From RUG714 sp964623515 (GTDB lineage: Bacteria; Bacillota; Clostridia; Oscillospirales; Acutalibacteraceae): a stretch of 44,173 nt of DNA. The stretch is from assembly GCA_964623515.1 (NCBI GenBank), contig CAZURV010000014.1:1-44173 (forward strand), read 5' to 3'. The number at the start of each line of letters is the position of its first letter. Position 1 is the stretch's first letter. Below are positions 1-7,561 of the stretch, piece after piece. The notes beneath the pieces are model-generated. The model ran no database searches, was not told the origin of the DNA, and saw nothing but the letters and a program-made list of their open reading frames with translations. Both the position numbers and the translations under genes were made by a program.

Positions 1-1119
1 CGTGCTTATTTCCTTGAAGAACTGCTCGGAACGCCGGCAAAGATTTATTATAAATTTGAAGGCAACAACACCAGCGGAAGCCATAAACTTAATTCGGCTA
101 TTGCGCAGGCATATTATGCGAAAAAGCAGGGACTGAAAGGCGTGACAACCGAAACCGGTGCAGGTCAGTGGGGAACAGCGCTTTCAATGGCTTGTTCCTA
201 TTTCGGGCTTGACTGCAAAGTTTATATGGTTAAAGTTTCCTATGAACAGAAACCTTTCCGCCGCGAAGTGATGAGAACTTACGGCGCTGAGGTTACGCCA
301 TCGCCTTCTATGGATACGGCGATAGGCAGAAAAATAAATAAAGAACATCCGGGGACAACCGGAAGTCTCGGATGCGCAATTTCGGAAGCTGTTGAAGTTG
401 CAACCTCAAACGATGGTTACAGATACGTTCTGGGTTCAGTGCTCAATCAGGTGCTTCTGCATCAGTCTGTTATCGGGCTTGAATCGAAAAAGGCCCTTGA
501 AAAGTACGGTGAAAAACCCGATATTATTATTGGCTGTGCCGGAGGCGGTTCGAACCTCGGCGGACTGATTGCACCGTTTATGGGTGAAAAAATCAAAGGA
601 GAGGCGGATTACAGAATTATTGCCGTTGAGCCTGCGTCCTGTCCGAGCTTCACGAGAGGCAAATACAGATATGATTTCTGCGATACGGGTAAAATCTGTC
701 CGCTTTCAAAAATGTATACGCTCGGCAGCGGATTTATCCCGTCGGCAAATCACGCGGGCGGACTCCGCTACCACGGCATGAGTTCTACACTTTCTCAGCT
801 TTATGATGATGGACTTATGGAAGCGCGTTCGGTGGAGCAGACGGCCGTATTTGAAGCGGCGGAGCAATTTGCAAGAGTGGAAGGTATCCTTCCCGCACCC
901 GAAAGCAGTCATGCAATCCGCGTTGCGATGGATGAAGCGCTTAAATGCAAAGAAACGGGTGAAGAAAAAACAATTTTGTTCGGCCTTACGGGAACCGGAT
1001 ATTTCGATATGGTTGCTTATGAAAAATTCCATAACGGTGAGATGAGCGATCATATTCCCACAGATGAAGAACTTCAGCCCGGATTTGACGGAATACCTAA
1101 ATTTCCCGGCAATGAATAA
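1..1119 (+). CDS. trpB: TrpB-like tryptophan synthase beta chain (5' truncated by window)
   Basis: PLP-dependent beta-replacement enzyme of the tryptophan synthase beta family, expected to join indole and serine to make tryptophan. The frame is open from base 1, so the N-terminus (probably 60-100 residues) lies outside the window; 372 codons are visible. The PLP lysine is in GSHKLNSA (about residue 29 of the visible part), followed by ETGAGQWG, and the glycine-rich phosphate-binding loop is GGGSNLGG (about residue 184). The wording EGNNTSGSHK and the long C-terminal part resemble the TrpB2 subgroup rather than the TrpA-partnered TrpB1. No trpA or other trp gene follows, which also fits a stand-alone TrpB2. 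Translation stops one base before a dispersed repeat. Function could be indole salvage. Confidence 0.88.
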   Translation, partial: RAYFLEELLGTPAKIYYKFEGNNTSGSHKLNSAIAQAYYAKKQGLKGVTTETGAGQWGTALSMACSYFGLDCKVYMVKVSYEQKPFRREVMRTYGAEVTPSPSMDTAIGRKINKEHPGTTGSLGCAISEAVEVATSNDGYRYVLGSVLNQVLLHQSVIGLESKKALEKYGEKPDIIIGCAGGGSNLGGLIAPFMGEKIKGEADYRIIAVEPASCPSFTRGKYRYDFCDTGKICPLSKMYTLGSGFIPSANHAGGLRYHGMSSTLSQLYDDGLMEARSVEQTAVFEAAEQFARVEGILPAPESSHAIRVAMDEALKCKETGEEKTILFGLTGTGYFDMVAYEKFHNGEMSDHIPTDEELQPGFDGIPKFPGNE

Positions 1120-1120
1120 T

Positions 1121-1300
1121 TATAACCTATTATTTGCCGATGTCCCCGCCTCTTAGGCGGGCGGGGTCCATTTCAGAATTTCAGCGGGAGGGAGATAATC
1201 TCCCGCTGACCCTGCGGAGCAAACGCTCCCTGCGCAGGTTGCAATCGTTCGCAAGCCCCATTTCAAGCGAACTTGATGGAGCACTGCTTCGATTTAAATT
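1121..1300 (+). repeat. Dispersed multi-hairpin intergenic repeat, copy A
   Basis: Near-intact copy of a ~170 bp family that recurs at about 15.2, 27.2, 30.4 and 31.5 kb. It begins TATAACC, then has a CCCCGCC/GGCGGGG hairpin, a TTTCAGCGGGAG/CTCCCGCTGA hairpin, a GGAGC/GCTCC hairpin, a conserved stretch around GTTGCAATCG and GTTCGCAAGCCCC, a short GGAGC/GCTTC hairpin, and ends near GATTTAAA. It starts one base after the trpB-like stop codon. No conserved reading frame is shared between copies. Confidence 0.9.
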
Positions 1301-1321
1301 TAAACAAAGGCTTAAGCCAAG

Positions 1322-1353
1322 AAAAACCGCTGATTGTTTATCAGCGGTTTTTT
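1322..1353. terminator. Bidirectional intrinsic terminator
   Basis: AAAAACCGCTGAT and ATCAGCGGTTTTTT form a perfect stem around TGTTT, with a T run on both strands. It serves the trpB-like gene and repeat A on the plus strand and the convergent FNT-like gene on the minus strand. Confidence 0.85.
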
Positions 1354-1371
1354 CTTTTCTGAAAGCTGTAT

Positions 1372-1995
1372 TTATTTTTTCAGTTTGGAGAGGAGGCAAA
1401 AGAGATTTCCGCCGATAACATTTCCCAGGGTTATAACAAAAAGAGGCAGAATCCAAGTTTTAATCGGAAGAGCAAGCATAAAATAAAACATATCTGCAAC
1501 GCTGTGTTCGAAACCGCTGAGGATAAATACGCTTACGCAGAATACAACGATTAGCGCGGATGAAAAATTTTTCTTTTCGCCTTGATTGTTGAAAACATCA
1601 ACGGCTATAAACATCATGATGCCACAGAATACCGCAAGAAGCAGAAGACTTAAATATCCGTCTTCGACTTTTGCGGCGGCAACAGAGGTGCATCTTTCAA
1701 TGATTTTATCGTAAATTTTTGTGAATCGAACCGCAAGCGCCGATAAGGCGGTACCTGCAAAGTTCCCAACCCATACAAGCAGTGTGAACAGTATATAAGA
1801 CGGTTTATTTTTTACGATGTACGGCGCTTTTCCGGTAAACAGATTCAGTCCAAATGTTAAAACCGTCAGCAGTCCTACGCTGAAAAGCAGTGATCCTGCA
1901 ATGGGATTTTCAACGCTTAAATAAACGATACAGCCGATACTTATCGCCATTCCCGCAAGAACGGCAAGCGCAAATTCTTTTAAATATTTAACCAT
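1372..1995 (-). CDS. Formate/nitrite transporter (FNT) family channel, short
   Basis: 207-residue integral membrane protein with about six hydrophobic segments. The best family signature is GFEHSVADMFYF near residue 155, matching the FNT motif with its central histidine, followed by GNVIGG near the C-terminus. FNT proteins are pentameric channels for small monovalent anions such as formate, nitrite, lactate or hydrosulfide; the substrate cannot be read from the sequence. It is shorter than typical FNTs (about 260-280 residues). I chose the ATG at 1995 because GGAGG lies eight bases upstream; an in-frame start 38 codons earlier lacks this. The gene is monocistronic and convergent with the trpB-like gene. 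Confidence 0.75.
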   Translation of the reverse strand: MVKYLKEFALAVLAGMAISIGCIVYLSVENPIAGSLLFSVGLLTVLTFGLNLFTGKAPYIVKNKPSYILFTLLVWVGNFAGTALSALAVRFTKIYDKIIERCTSVAAAKVEDGYLSLLLLAVFCGIMMFIAVDVFNNQGEKKNFSSALIVVFCVSVFILSGFEHSVADMFYFMLALPIKTWILPLFVITLGNVIGGNLFCLLSKLKK

Positions 1996-2095
1996 TTTCA
2001 TTCCCTCCATTTGAACCAAATCCAAAAAGTAAAACAATTCTATCATATTTTTATACCTATGTAAATAAGGCTGTAAATTCAAAAAGGCAATGATA

Positions 2096-2227
2096 TATAA
2101 CTTAGACAAATATGTCCTCCGGTTTTAAGGCGGCAGACTCCGTTTTCAAAATTAACAGAGGGCAAACAAATCCTTTCTGTGATTTCTCAGGTAGTTGACA
2201 TTGCCCTTTGCCGCATTCAAGAACGCG
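2096..2227 (+). repeat. Diverged copy I of the dispersed hairpin repeat
   Basis: It starts TATAAC and keeps the GGCGGCAGAC segment of the family. It then aligns with the copy at 34664: TTCTGTGATTTCTCAGG here against TTCTCTGATTCCTCAGA there, both followed by CTTTGCCGC after a similar interval. It lies upstream of the minus-strand FNT-like gene. The right end is uncertain. Confidence 0.5.
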
Positions 2228-2703
2228 GGGAATCCCCCTATTGGATGTAAAAATATTTGTGAAAATATATCACGCCGATTTTACACAAGAAGAAATAGCC
2301 GAAACGTGTAAAGCCGAAACCTTTACACAAGAACTGATAGAGACAATCAGAAAAAAAGGTTACAGAAAAGGAACAAATAGAAAACAGCTTTTTTACTTGG
2401 ATTACTGTACAGCGTTATTATGATTTTTCACTTTTCTCTTTCAGGGATTTTATTTGGATTCTCTTTCGGCTTCAAAAAGATAAAAATTTGATTATTTTCA
2501 GTTAAATAAAGAGAGATTGGTGGATTTTCGGATTACCGGATTTACATTAGGCATTTTTTTCTTTCTGAAAGCCAAAGGTTACAAATCTTTTAAAATCCGA
2601 TTAAAATGTAAAAACATGGAAAGCGTAAAGTTTTAACCTTTACACAATAGCGCTTTGTTCAACCAAAACGCTGATGTTATGCGCTTTTTTGGTAGCTTTT
2701 GAT
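2228..2703. other. Gene-poor AT-rich stretch with hairpins
   Basis: About 475 bp without a convincing gene. A 71-codon frame (2208-2423) has no recognisable motif or ribosome binding site. GTGTAAAG...CTTTACAC (about 2307-2328) can pair, and ACCTTTACACAA occurs twice (near 2320 and 2635). A hairpin at 2661-2693 (ACCAAAACGC/GCGCTTTTTTGGT) resembles a terminator and would insulate the promoter that follows. This may be decayed intergenic DNA. Confidence 0.4.
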
Positions 2704-2732
2704 TTGACATATCAATCTTTTTGTGTTAAAGT
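2704..2732 (+). promoter_or_regulatory. SigA-type promoter of the CHAP gene
   Basis: A perfect -35 TTGACA (2704-2709), a 17-bp spacer and a 4/6 -10 TAAAGT (2727-2732). The predicted start is the G at about 2739, which gives a leader of about 264 nt before the CHAP start codon. Confidence 0.6.
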
Positions 2733-2738
2733 ACCCTC

Positions 2739-2999
2739 GTTTGTCGAATCGCTGTGCTCTGAATAAGAGAAGCGGTTTGCATGCCGACACTGTTTAACGC
2801 TGCTGCACAAATGTTGCATGCGCCCGAGGGAAAGGCTGAAATATGCGTGAAATAAGCAGGCGTGTAACCCGGAGAGTTTTGCTGTACCCCAAAATCCAAA
2901 ATTCCGGCAGAACTGAATCGGGAAGCGGAGATTCACAGGACCCGAATCATAGGCATAAAGCGTTCATCTCTTTTATGCTGAAGCTGACAAACCGGAGGA
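2739..2999 (+). promoter_or_regulatory. Long structured 5' leader, candidate riboswitch-like element
   Basis: The first seven transcribed bases, GTTTGTC (2739-2745), are an exact reverse complement of GACAAAC (2986-2992), which abuts the ribosome binding site GGAGGA (2994-2999). This would close a ~254-nt RNA domain. Inside are an apparent CGCT...CTCT/AGAG...AGCG hairpin (about 2750-2775) and two TTGCATGC direct repeats. TTGTCGAATC next to the closing stem and CCCGAATC near the 3' side partly resemble the ydaO/yuaA (cyclic di-AMP) class, which often controls wall hydrolases, but its conserved 3' block is not evident. The family is therefore unassigned. Confidence 0.45.
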
Positions 3000-3002
3000 T
3001 TT

Positions 3003-3686
3003 ATGATAAATATCAAAAAACGGTTGATTTCCGTTATTGCTGCGGCAATAGGGTGCGCAATACTTTGCGTCAGTTCTTTTGCATCGGCAGGAGGCGGAAG
3101 CACTGTAATGCTTCGCGGCGGAACACAGGCGGTGGATTCGATTGAGTACAACGGCATAAAAATCAGCGCCCTTTATCCCGGATATCAATGTGCAGAGCTT
3201 GTGATGAGATTTTATACGGAGGTTTATGGCTTTAATGTATTTAACCTTTATTCAAGCGATTCTGTTCCTGTTGGTTCGGGCGGAGAAAAGTTTTTAAGCA
3301 CGAGAGAGCCGAGAAAAGGCGATATTGTCCGTTTTCAGGACAGAACGCACTGGGCGCTTGTTAAAAGTGTAAGCAAAAACGGAACGGTAACGATTATTGA
3401 GCAAAACTGGAATATGGGCGGATATGTTCCGATTAACAGAACAGTGCAAAAGAACGATTATGCGGTAACATTTTTTACTTATGAAGGATATTACAATGCG
3501 GAGCAGGATGCTGTTGAGTCGGCGAAAGCAAAAGAGAATGGCAGACAGTGGTTTCCAGGAGAGGAAGAGGAAAAATTCTATAACAGTCTTATTGCTCCGG
3601 ACAATATAAAGAGTAGCGCGGCTTTTACTGCAAAGTCGGACAGTGTGTTTTCCGATTTGCAGCGAAATATGCAAAATAAGATTTAA
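3003..3686 (+). CDS. Exported CHAP-domain cell-wall hydrolase
   Basis: 227-residue secreted protein. Residues 1-30 form a signal peptide: KKR, a hydrophobic core, then a probable cleavage near SFASA. The body carries the CHAP layout: GYQCAELVMRFY with the catalytic Cys (about residue 62), HWALV with the catalytic His (about 116), and IIEQNW with the acidic/Asn residue (about 134). CHAP enzymes are cysteine amidases or endopeptidases that cleave peptidoglycan. The C-terminal ~60 residues are charged, low in complexity and unrecognised. The start is supported by GGAGGA four bases upstream. The gene is monocistronic, with its own promoter, long leader and terminator. Whether it remodels the cell's own wall or acts on others is unknown. 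Confidence 0.82.
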   Translation: MINIKKRLISVIAAAIGCAILCVSSFASAGGGSTVMLRGGTQAVDSIEYNGIKISALYPGYQCAELVMRFYTEVYGFNVFNLYSSDSVPVGSGGEKFLSTREPRKGDIVRFQDRTHWALVKSVSKNGTVTIIEQNWNMGGYVPINRTVQKNDYAVTFFTYEGYYNAEQDAVESAKAKENGRQWFPGEEEEKFYNSLIAPDNIKSSAAFTAKSDSVFSDLQRNMQNKI

Positions 3687-3694
3687 ACAAAAAT

Positions 3695-3728
3695 GACAAA
3701 TGGCTGAGAAGTCATTTGTCTGTTTTTT
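3695..3728 (+). terminator. Intrinsic terminator of the CHAP gene
   Basis: GACAAATG and CATTTGTC pair around a 10-base loop and are followed by TGTTTTTT. Confidence 0.8.
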
Positions 3729-3816
3729 CGGAGCAGTTTTTCTTTTTAACATTTAAAAGCAGAAAAAGATCCGGGAATCAGAGCCTGCCGGCTTTCTGGG
3801 TGCATACTGTTTATGT

Positions 3817-5064
3817 TTAATTATAACAAATATATTTTGTGCATTTCTTAATCAGCGCATTGTTTACGGACGCATCGATTTCAATTCCCTGCGGGGTAAA
3901 GCGTTCTGAATAAACCGTACCGGCAGTGCGGATTTTTGCGCACAGTGCGCCTTCGGAAAACGGAAGAAGCAGTTTAACTCTTGAAAAGGCGGAAGGAAGA
4001 GCTTTTTCAATTGCCGTCAGCAGTTTATCAAGGCCTTTTTTTTGTTTTGCGCTTATCATAACGGTATTGCCTATTCTCGGATAGTCAAACATTTCCGGCA
4101 CAAGGTCGCATTTGTTCATTACAGATAGGATGGGTTTGTTCTCACATCCCAGTTCATTCAGGAGGTTGTTTGTGACTTTAAGATGTTCTGCGGATTCATT
4201 GCTTGAGGCATCGCATACATTGAGTATCACGTCTGCTTCCGCTGCTTCTTCAAGCGTTGATTTGAAAGCTTCAATTAGATTGTGCGGCAGTCTGCGGATA
4301 AGACCAACTGTATCCACAAGCATTATTTTTCTGCCGTCGTTCAGTTTCAGTGCTCTGGCGGTAGGATCGAGTGTTGCAAAAAGCTTGTCTTCCGCAAGCA
4401 CGCCGGAATCCGTCAGCGCATTCATCAGCGTTGATTTTCCGGCGTTTGTATATCCGACAATCGCCGCAGTTTCAATGCCTGTTTTTTTCCGTCTCCCTCG
4501 CGTAAGATCTCTGCGCTTTTTTACTTGACGGAGTTCTTCTTCCAGCGAATTGATTCTTTTTCGGATATATCTTCTGTCGCTTTCCAGTTTGCTTTCACCG
4601 GGGCCTCTTGTGCCGATTCCTCCGCCGAGACGTGAAAGGCTTGCGCCTTCGCCGCTTAAACGCGGCAGGCGATAATTTAATTGTGCAAGCTCAACCTGAA
4701 GTTTGCCCTCTGCGCTTCTGGCTCTTGCGGCAAATATATCAAGAATCAAAGCAGTTCGGTCAATGACCGCCTTTTCAGTGAAATCCTCTATATTCCTCTG
4801 CTGGCTCGGGGAAAGCTCACAGTCAAAAATCAGCAAATCTACGTCATTTGCAAACGCAAAATCACAAATTTCCCGAAGTTTTCCTTTCCCGATATATGTC
4901 GCGGTGTTTGGACGTTCTTTTTTTTGGATGACTTCCGCAATAACTGTCGCACCGGCGGTTTTTGCAAGTTCTTTAAGTTCGTGCATCGATGCTTTCGCGT
5001 CGTAATCTCCGGTGTCTATGCCTACAAGCACGGCGTATTCCGTTTTTTCTATGTTTTCGTACAT
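3817..5064 (-). CDS. hflX: Ribosome-associated GTPase HflX
   Basis: 415-residue GTPase that binds the 50S subunit and is known to split or rescue stalled ribosomes under stress. The N-terminal HflX domain (about 1-190) includes the glycine-rich GGGIGTRGPGESKLE segment and a charged coiled stretch. The G domain follows: G1 GYTNAGKST (204-212), the DPTAR region, G3 DTVG (251-254) and G4 NKCD (317-320). The length is normal for the family. The ATG at 5064 has only a weak ribosome binding site, but the encoded N-terminus (EYAVLVGID) fits the family. The gene stands alone, convergent with the CHAP gene. Confidence 0.95.
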   Translation of the reverse strand: MYENIEKTEYAVLVGIDTGDYDAKASMHELKELAKTAGATVIAEVIQKKERPNTATYIGKGKLREICDFAFANDVDLLIFDCELSPSQQRNIEDFTEKAVIDRTALILDIFAARARSAEGKLQVELAQLNYRLPRLSGEGASLSRLGGGIGTRGPGESKLESDRRYIRKRINSLEEELRQVKKRRDLTRGRRKKTGIETAAIVGYTNAGKSTLMNALTDSGVLAEDKLFATLDPTARALKLNDGRKIMLVDTVGLIRRLPHNLIEAFKSTLEEAAEADVILNVCDASSNESAEHLKVTNNLLNELGCENKPILSVMNKCDLVPEMFDYPRIGNTVMISAKQKKGLDKLLTAIEKALPSAFSRVKLLLPFSEGALCAKIRTAGTVYSERFTPQGIEIDASVNNALIKKCTKYICYN

Positions 5065-5444
5065 AGTATTATTCTATACTTTCAGGCTTAATAAATCAAG
5101 ATTATTAAAATTCCGTTTTTGGTTTAAACCAGATAAGGACAAAAGGTTTTGGGGGAGAAAATTTTCCATTATGTTAGTTGACTACGGCAGCATTCCTGCG
5201 TTTTTAAACTGCGTCTAAAAAATTTTTGCCTTACAAAATTACCCTGTACCTGAAATGCATGAATTTTTAAAGAAAGACCGGGCAAAAATTGCAGTCAGGT
5301 TGACGCTTGACGAGCATTTTTAACGCAGTATATCCGAAAAAAGCATCATTATCAGGCTTTTTCTTTCTTTTGGATTTAAACCAACAGTAGAAAAAAATAG
5401 GATAATATGATAAAATAAGAACGTAATATTTTTGAGGAGGATTT
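5065..5444. other. Intergenic region with possible second repeat type
   Basis: 380 bp between divergent hflX and ksgA, with no convincing gene. GGTTTAAACCA (about 5121) and GGATTTAAACCA (about 5372) bracket it, and AACGCAGT (about 5321) precedes the right end. A similar set (GTTTAAACCAAAA, ACTGCGTTAAAAATAC, CTTCAAACCAAAA) brackets 34785-34930 in opposite orientation, so the two may be diverged copies of one element. The ksgA ribosome binding site GAGGAGG lies at 5434-5440. Confidence 0.35.
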
Positions 5445-6299
5445 ATGTATAATCTTTCGGATATAAACGATGTAAAACAGATACTGAAAAAACACGGCTT
5501 TTCATTTTCAAAATCATTCGGTCAGAATTTTATTGTAGATTCGTCTGTATGCCCGGAGATGGTAAATTGTGCCGGGATTGAAAAAAACGACTGCGTGATA
5601 GAAATCGGGCCCGGAATAGGCGTGCTTACAGCGGAACTCTGCAAATCGGCAAAATCGGTTGCGGCGGTTGAAGTTGACAAACGTTTGCCGGAGGTGCTTT
5701 CAGATACTCTTGCCGATTATAAAAATTTAAAAATAATATGCGGCGATATTATGAAACTCGATGTTAACGAACTGATAAAAAAAGAGTTTGACGGCGGCAC
5801 TGTGCATATATGCGCCAATCTGCCGTATTATATAACGTCTCCCGTGATTATGAAACTTCTTGAAGAAAAATCTGCGGTTAAAGATATAACCGTAATGGTG
5901 CAGAAAGAAGCGGCAGACAGGCTCTGCGCTGAGGTAGGTACAAGGGCATGCGGCGCGGTAACTGCGGCTGTTTCATATTATGCGGAAGCGGAAAAATGCT
6001 TTTTGGTAGGGAAAGAGAGCTTTTTTCCAAGTCCGAAAGTAGTCAGTGAAGTAATTAAGCTTAAAATCAGAAAGACTCCTCTCGTAACCGTTCAAAGTGA
6101 AAAGAACTTTTTCAGAATTATTAAAGGCGCGTTTGCTCAGCGGAGAAAAACGGTTTTAAATTCTCTTTCTTCAAGTCTGAATATTGCTAAGTCAAGGGTT
6201 GCGGAAGCTCTTGAATCATGCGGTATACCATCGGATATAAGAGCGGAAAGATTAACGATGCAGAATTTTGCAGATTTATCTGATTGTTTAATGAGGTAG
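5445..6299 (+). CDS. ksgA: 16S rRNA dimethyladenosine transferase KsgA/RsmA
   Basis: 284-residue SAM-dependent methyltransferase that dimethylates the two adjacent adenines in helix 45 of 16S rRNA, a late step of 30S assembly. FGQNFIVD (about 25-32), motif I EIGPGIG (53-59) and the adenine-binding NLPYY (125-129) are all present, and the C-terminal helical domain carries FAQRRKTVLNSL. The length is typical. The start is set by GAGGAGG five bases upstream. It is followed at once by alr, whose ribosome binding site lies inside the ksgA 3' end, so the two are probably co-transcribed and coupled. Confidence 0.97.
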   Translation: MYNLSDINDVKQILKKHGFSFSKSFGQNFIVDSSVCPEMVNCAGIEKNDCVIEIGPGIGVLTAELCKSAKSVAAVEVDKRLPEVLSDTLADYKNLKIICGDIMKLDVNELIKKEFDGGTVHICANLPYYITSPVIMKLLEEKSAVKDITVMVQKEAADRLCAEVGTRACGAVTAAVSYYAEAEKCFLVGKESFFPSPKVVSEVIKLKIRKTPLVTVQSEKNFFRIIKGAFAQRRKTVLNSLSSSLNIAKSRVAEALESCGIPSDIRAERLTMQNFADLSDCLMR

Positions 6300-6303
6300 T
6301 TAA

Positions 6304-7485
6304 ATGGATACGTTTTTAAAAAGAACCTGGGCTGAAATTGATATTGATAAAATTGAAAAGAACTATGACGTCTGCCGTTCTATGCTTAGAGACGGCGTTA
6401 AAATGATGGCGGTTGTGAAAGCGGACGGATACGGGCACGGAGCTGTGGTTTACGCCAAAACATTCGCCGAAAAAGGCTGTGAATGGTTTGCGGTTTCCAA
6501 TGTTGATGAGGCTCTACAGCTGCGAAGAGCAGGTATAAGCAATCCGATTCTTATTCTCGGATTTACACCTGCGTATGAAGCTGATGTTCTTGCATATAAC
6601 AATATTTCACAGGCTGTTTATAATCTGGATTATGCACGTGGACTGTCTGCAGCTGCAGCAGAGAAAGGTGTTCAAGTCAATATTCACATAAAGGTAGATA
6701 CCGGTATGTCGCGTATCGGATTTTTATATCAGGACAACGTAACAAATGCGAACAGTATAGCTGAAATGTATGCGGCATGCACAATGCCGAATCTTTATCC
6801 TCAGGGAATCTTTCAGCATTTTGCTGTGGCGGATGAGGGAGAGGCAGGCGAAGTTTATACACGCCTTCAGTATGAACTCTTCAGAGACGCGATAAACAGA
6901 CTGGAAGCAAAAGGCGTGAATTTTGACATCCGCCATTGTTGCAACAGCGCGGGGGCGAGCGAATACAGAGAATTTCAGATGGACGCCTGTCGTCAGGGAA
7001 TTACGATTTACGGCTTAAAAAGCTCATCCGAAGTAAAGGAACAGTGGGGAATAGAACCCGTTATGAGCATAAAAACCGTTATAAGTATGGTCAAGAAAAT
7101 CGAAGCGGGGACGTCTGTTTCTTATGGTAGACGGTTTACTGCGCAGAGACCGACGAAGATTGCAACCGTTTCAATCGGATATGCAGACGGATATACGCGC
7201 CGTCTTTCCGGTAACGGTGCGCGTATGATTGTTAAGGGACATTATGTTCCGGTGGTCGGCAGAATATGTATGGATATGTGTATGCTTGACGTTACGGATG
7301 TTGAAAATGTGAAAGCAGGCGATACGGCAACCGTTATGGGCAAGGATGGGAATCTTGAGATTTCAGCAGATGAACTTGCGGAAAAATCGGGTACTATCAA
7401 TTACGAAATAACCTGTGATATTTCAAAAAGAGTACCCCGTGTTTACTACAAAAACGGTGAAATCACGGAGATTCAGAAATTCTGA
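6304..7485 (+). CDS. alr: Alanine racemase
   Basis: 393-residue PLP enzyme that interconverts L- and D-alanine for peptidoglycan. The PLP lysine is K39 in VVKADGYGHG, and the catalytic tyrosine from the opposite subunit is Y293 in SIGYADGY. The barrel comes first and the beta domain (from about residue 265) second, as usual. The start is supported by GAGGT within the last ksgA codons, only four bases separating the two genes. A strong bidirectional terminator follows. The context with a rRNA methylase says little about function, but the motifs leave little doubt. Confidence 0.96.
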   Translation: MDTFLKRTWAEIDIDKIEKNYDVCRSMLRDGVKMMAVVKADGYGHGAVVYAKTFAEKGCEWFAVSNVDEALQLRRAGISNPILILGFTPAYEADVLAYNNISQAVYNLDYARGLSAAAAEKGVQVNIHIKVDTGMSRIGFLYQDNVTNANSIAEMYAACTMPNLYPQGIFQHFAVADEGEAGEVYTRLQYELFRDAINRLEAKGVNFDIRHCCNSAGASEYREFQMDACRQGITIYGLKSSSEVKEQWGIEPVMSIKTVISMVKKIEAGTSVSYGRRFTAQRPTKIATVSIGYADGYTRRLSGNGARMIVKGHYVPVVGRICMDMCMLDVTDVENVKAGDTATVMGKDGNLEISADELAEKSGTINYEITCDISKRVPRVYYKNGEITEIQKF

Positions 7486-7496
7486 TAAGGTTTTAT

Positions 7497-7540
7497 AAAA
7501 AACACCGTTCGGATAAAGGAACATCCGACGGTGTTTTTTC
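7497..7540. terminator. Bidirectional intrinsic terminator
   Basis: AACACCGTTCGGAT and ATCCGACGGTGTT form a long stem with A and T runs on either side. It serves alr on the plus strand and the convergent transporter on the minus strand. Confidence 0.88.
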
Positions 7541-7561
7541 TTTATATATTTGGCTTAATCC

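Noticed and set aside
1134..1418. Open frames running through repeat copies (also 15241-15453 and 30527-30709)
   Set aside because: The frames differ between copies and break at indels, so the repeat is not selected for coding.
2208..2423. 71-codon open frame after diverged repeat I
   Set aside because: No ribosome binding site, it begins inside the repeat, and the translation has no recognisable motif.
2739..2999. Assignment of the CHAP leader as an M-box, lysine or cobalamin riboswitch
   Set aside because: Only short matches (for example CGCTGCTGC) occur; the full conserved blocks of these classes are absent.
4112..4528. Plus-strand open frames inside hflX, mfd, pyrG and other genes
   Set aside because: They are antisense shadows of strongly supported genes and carry no family motifs.
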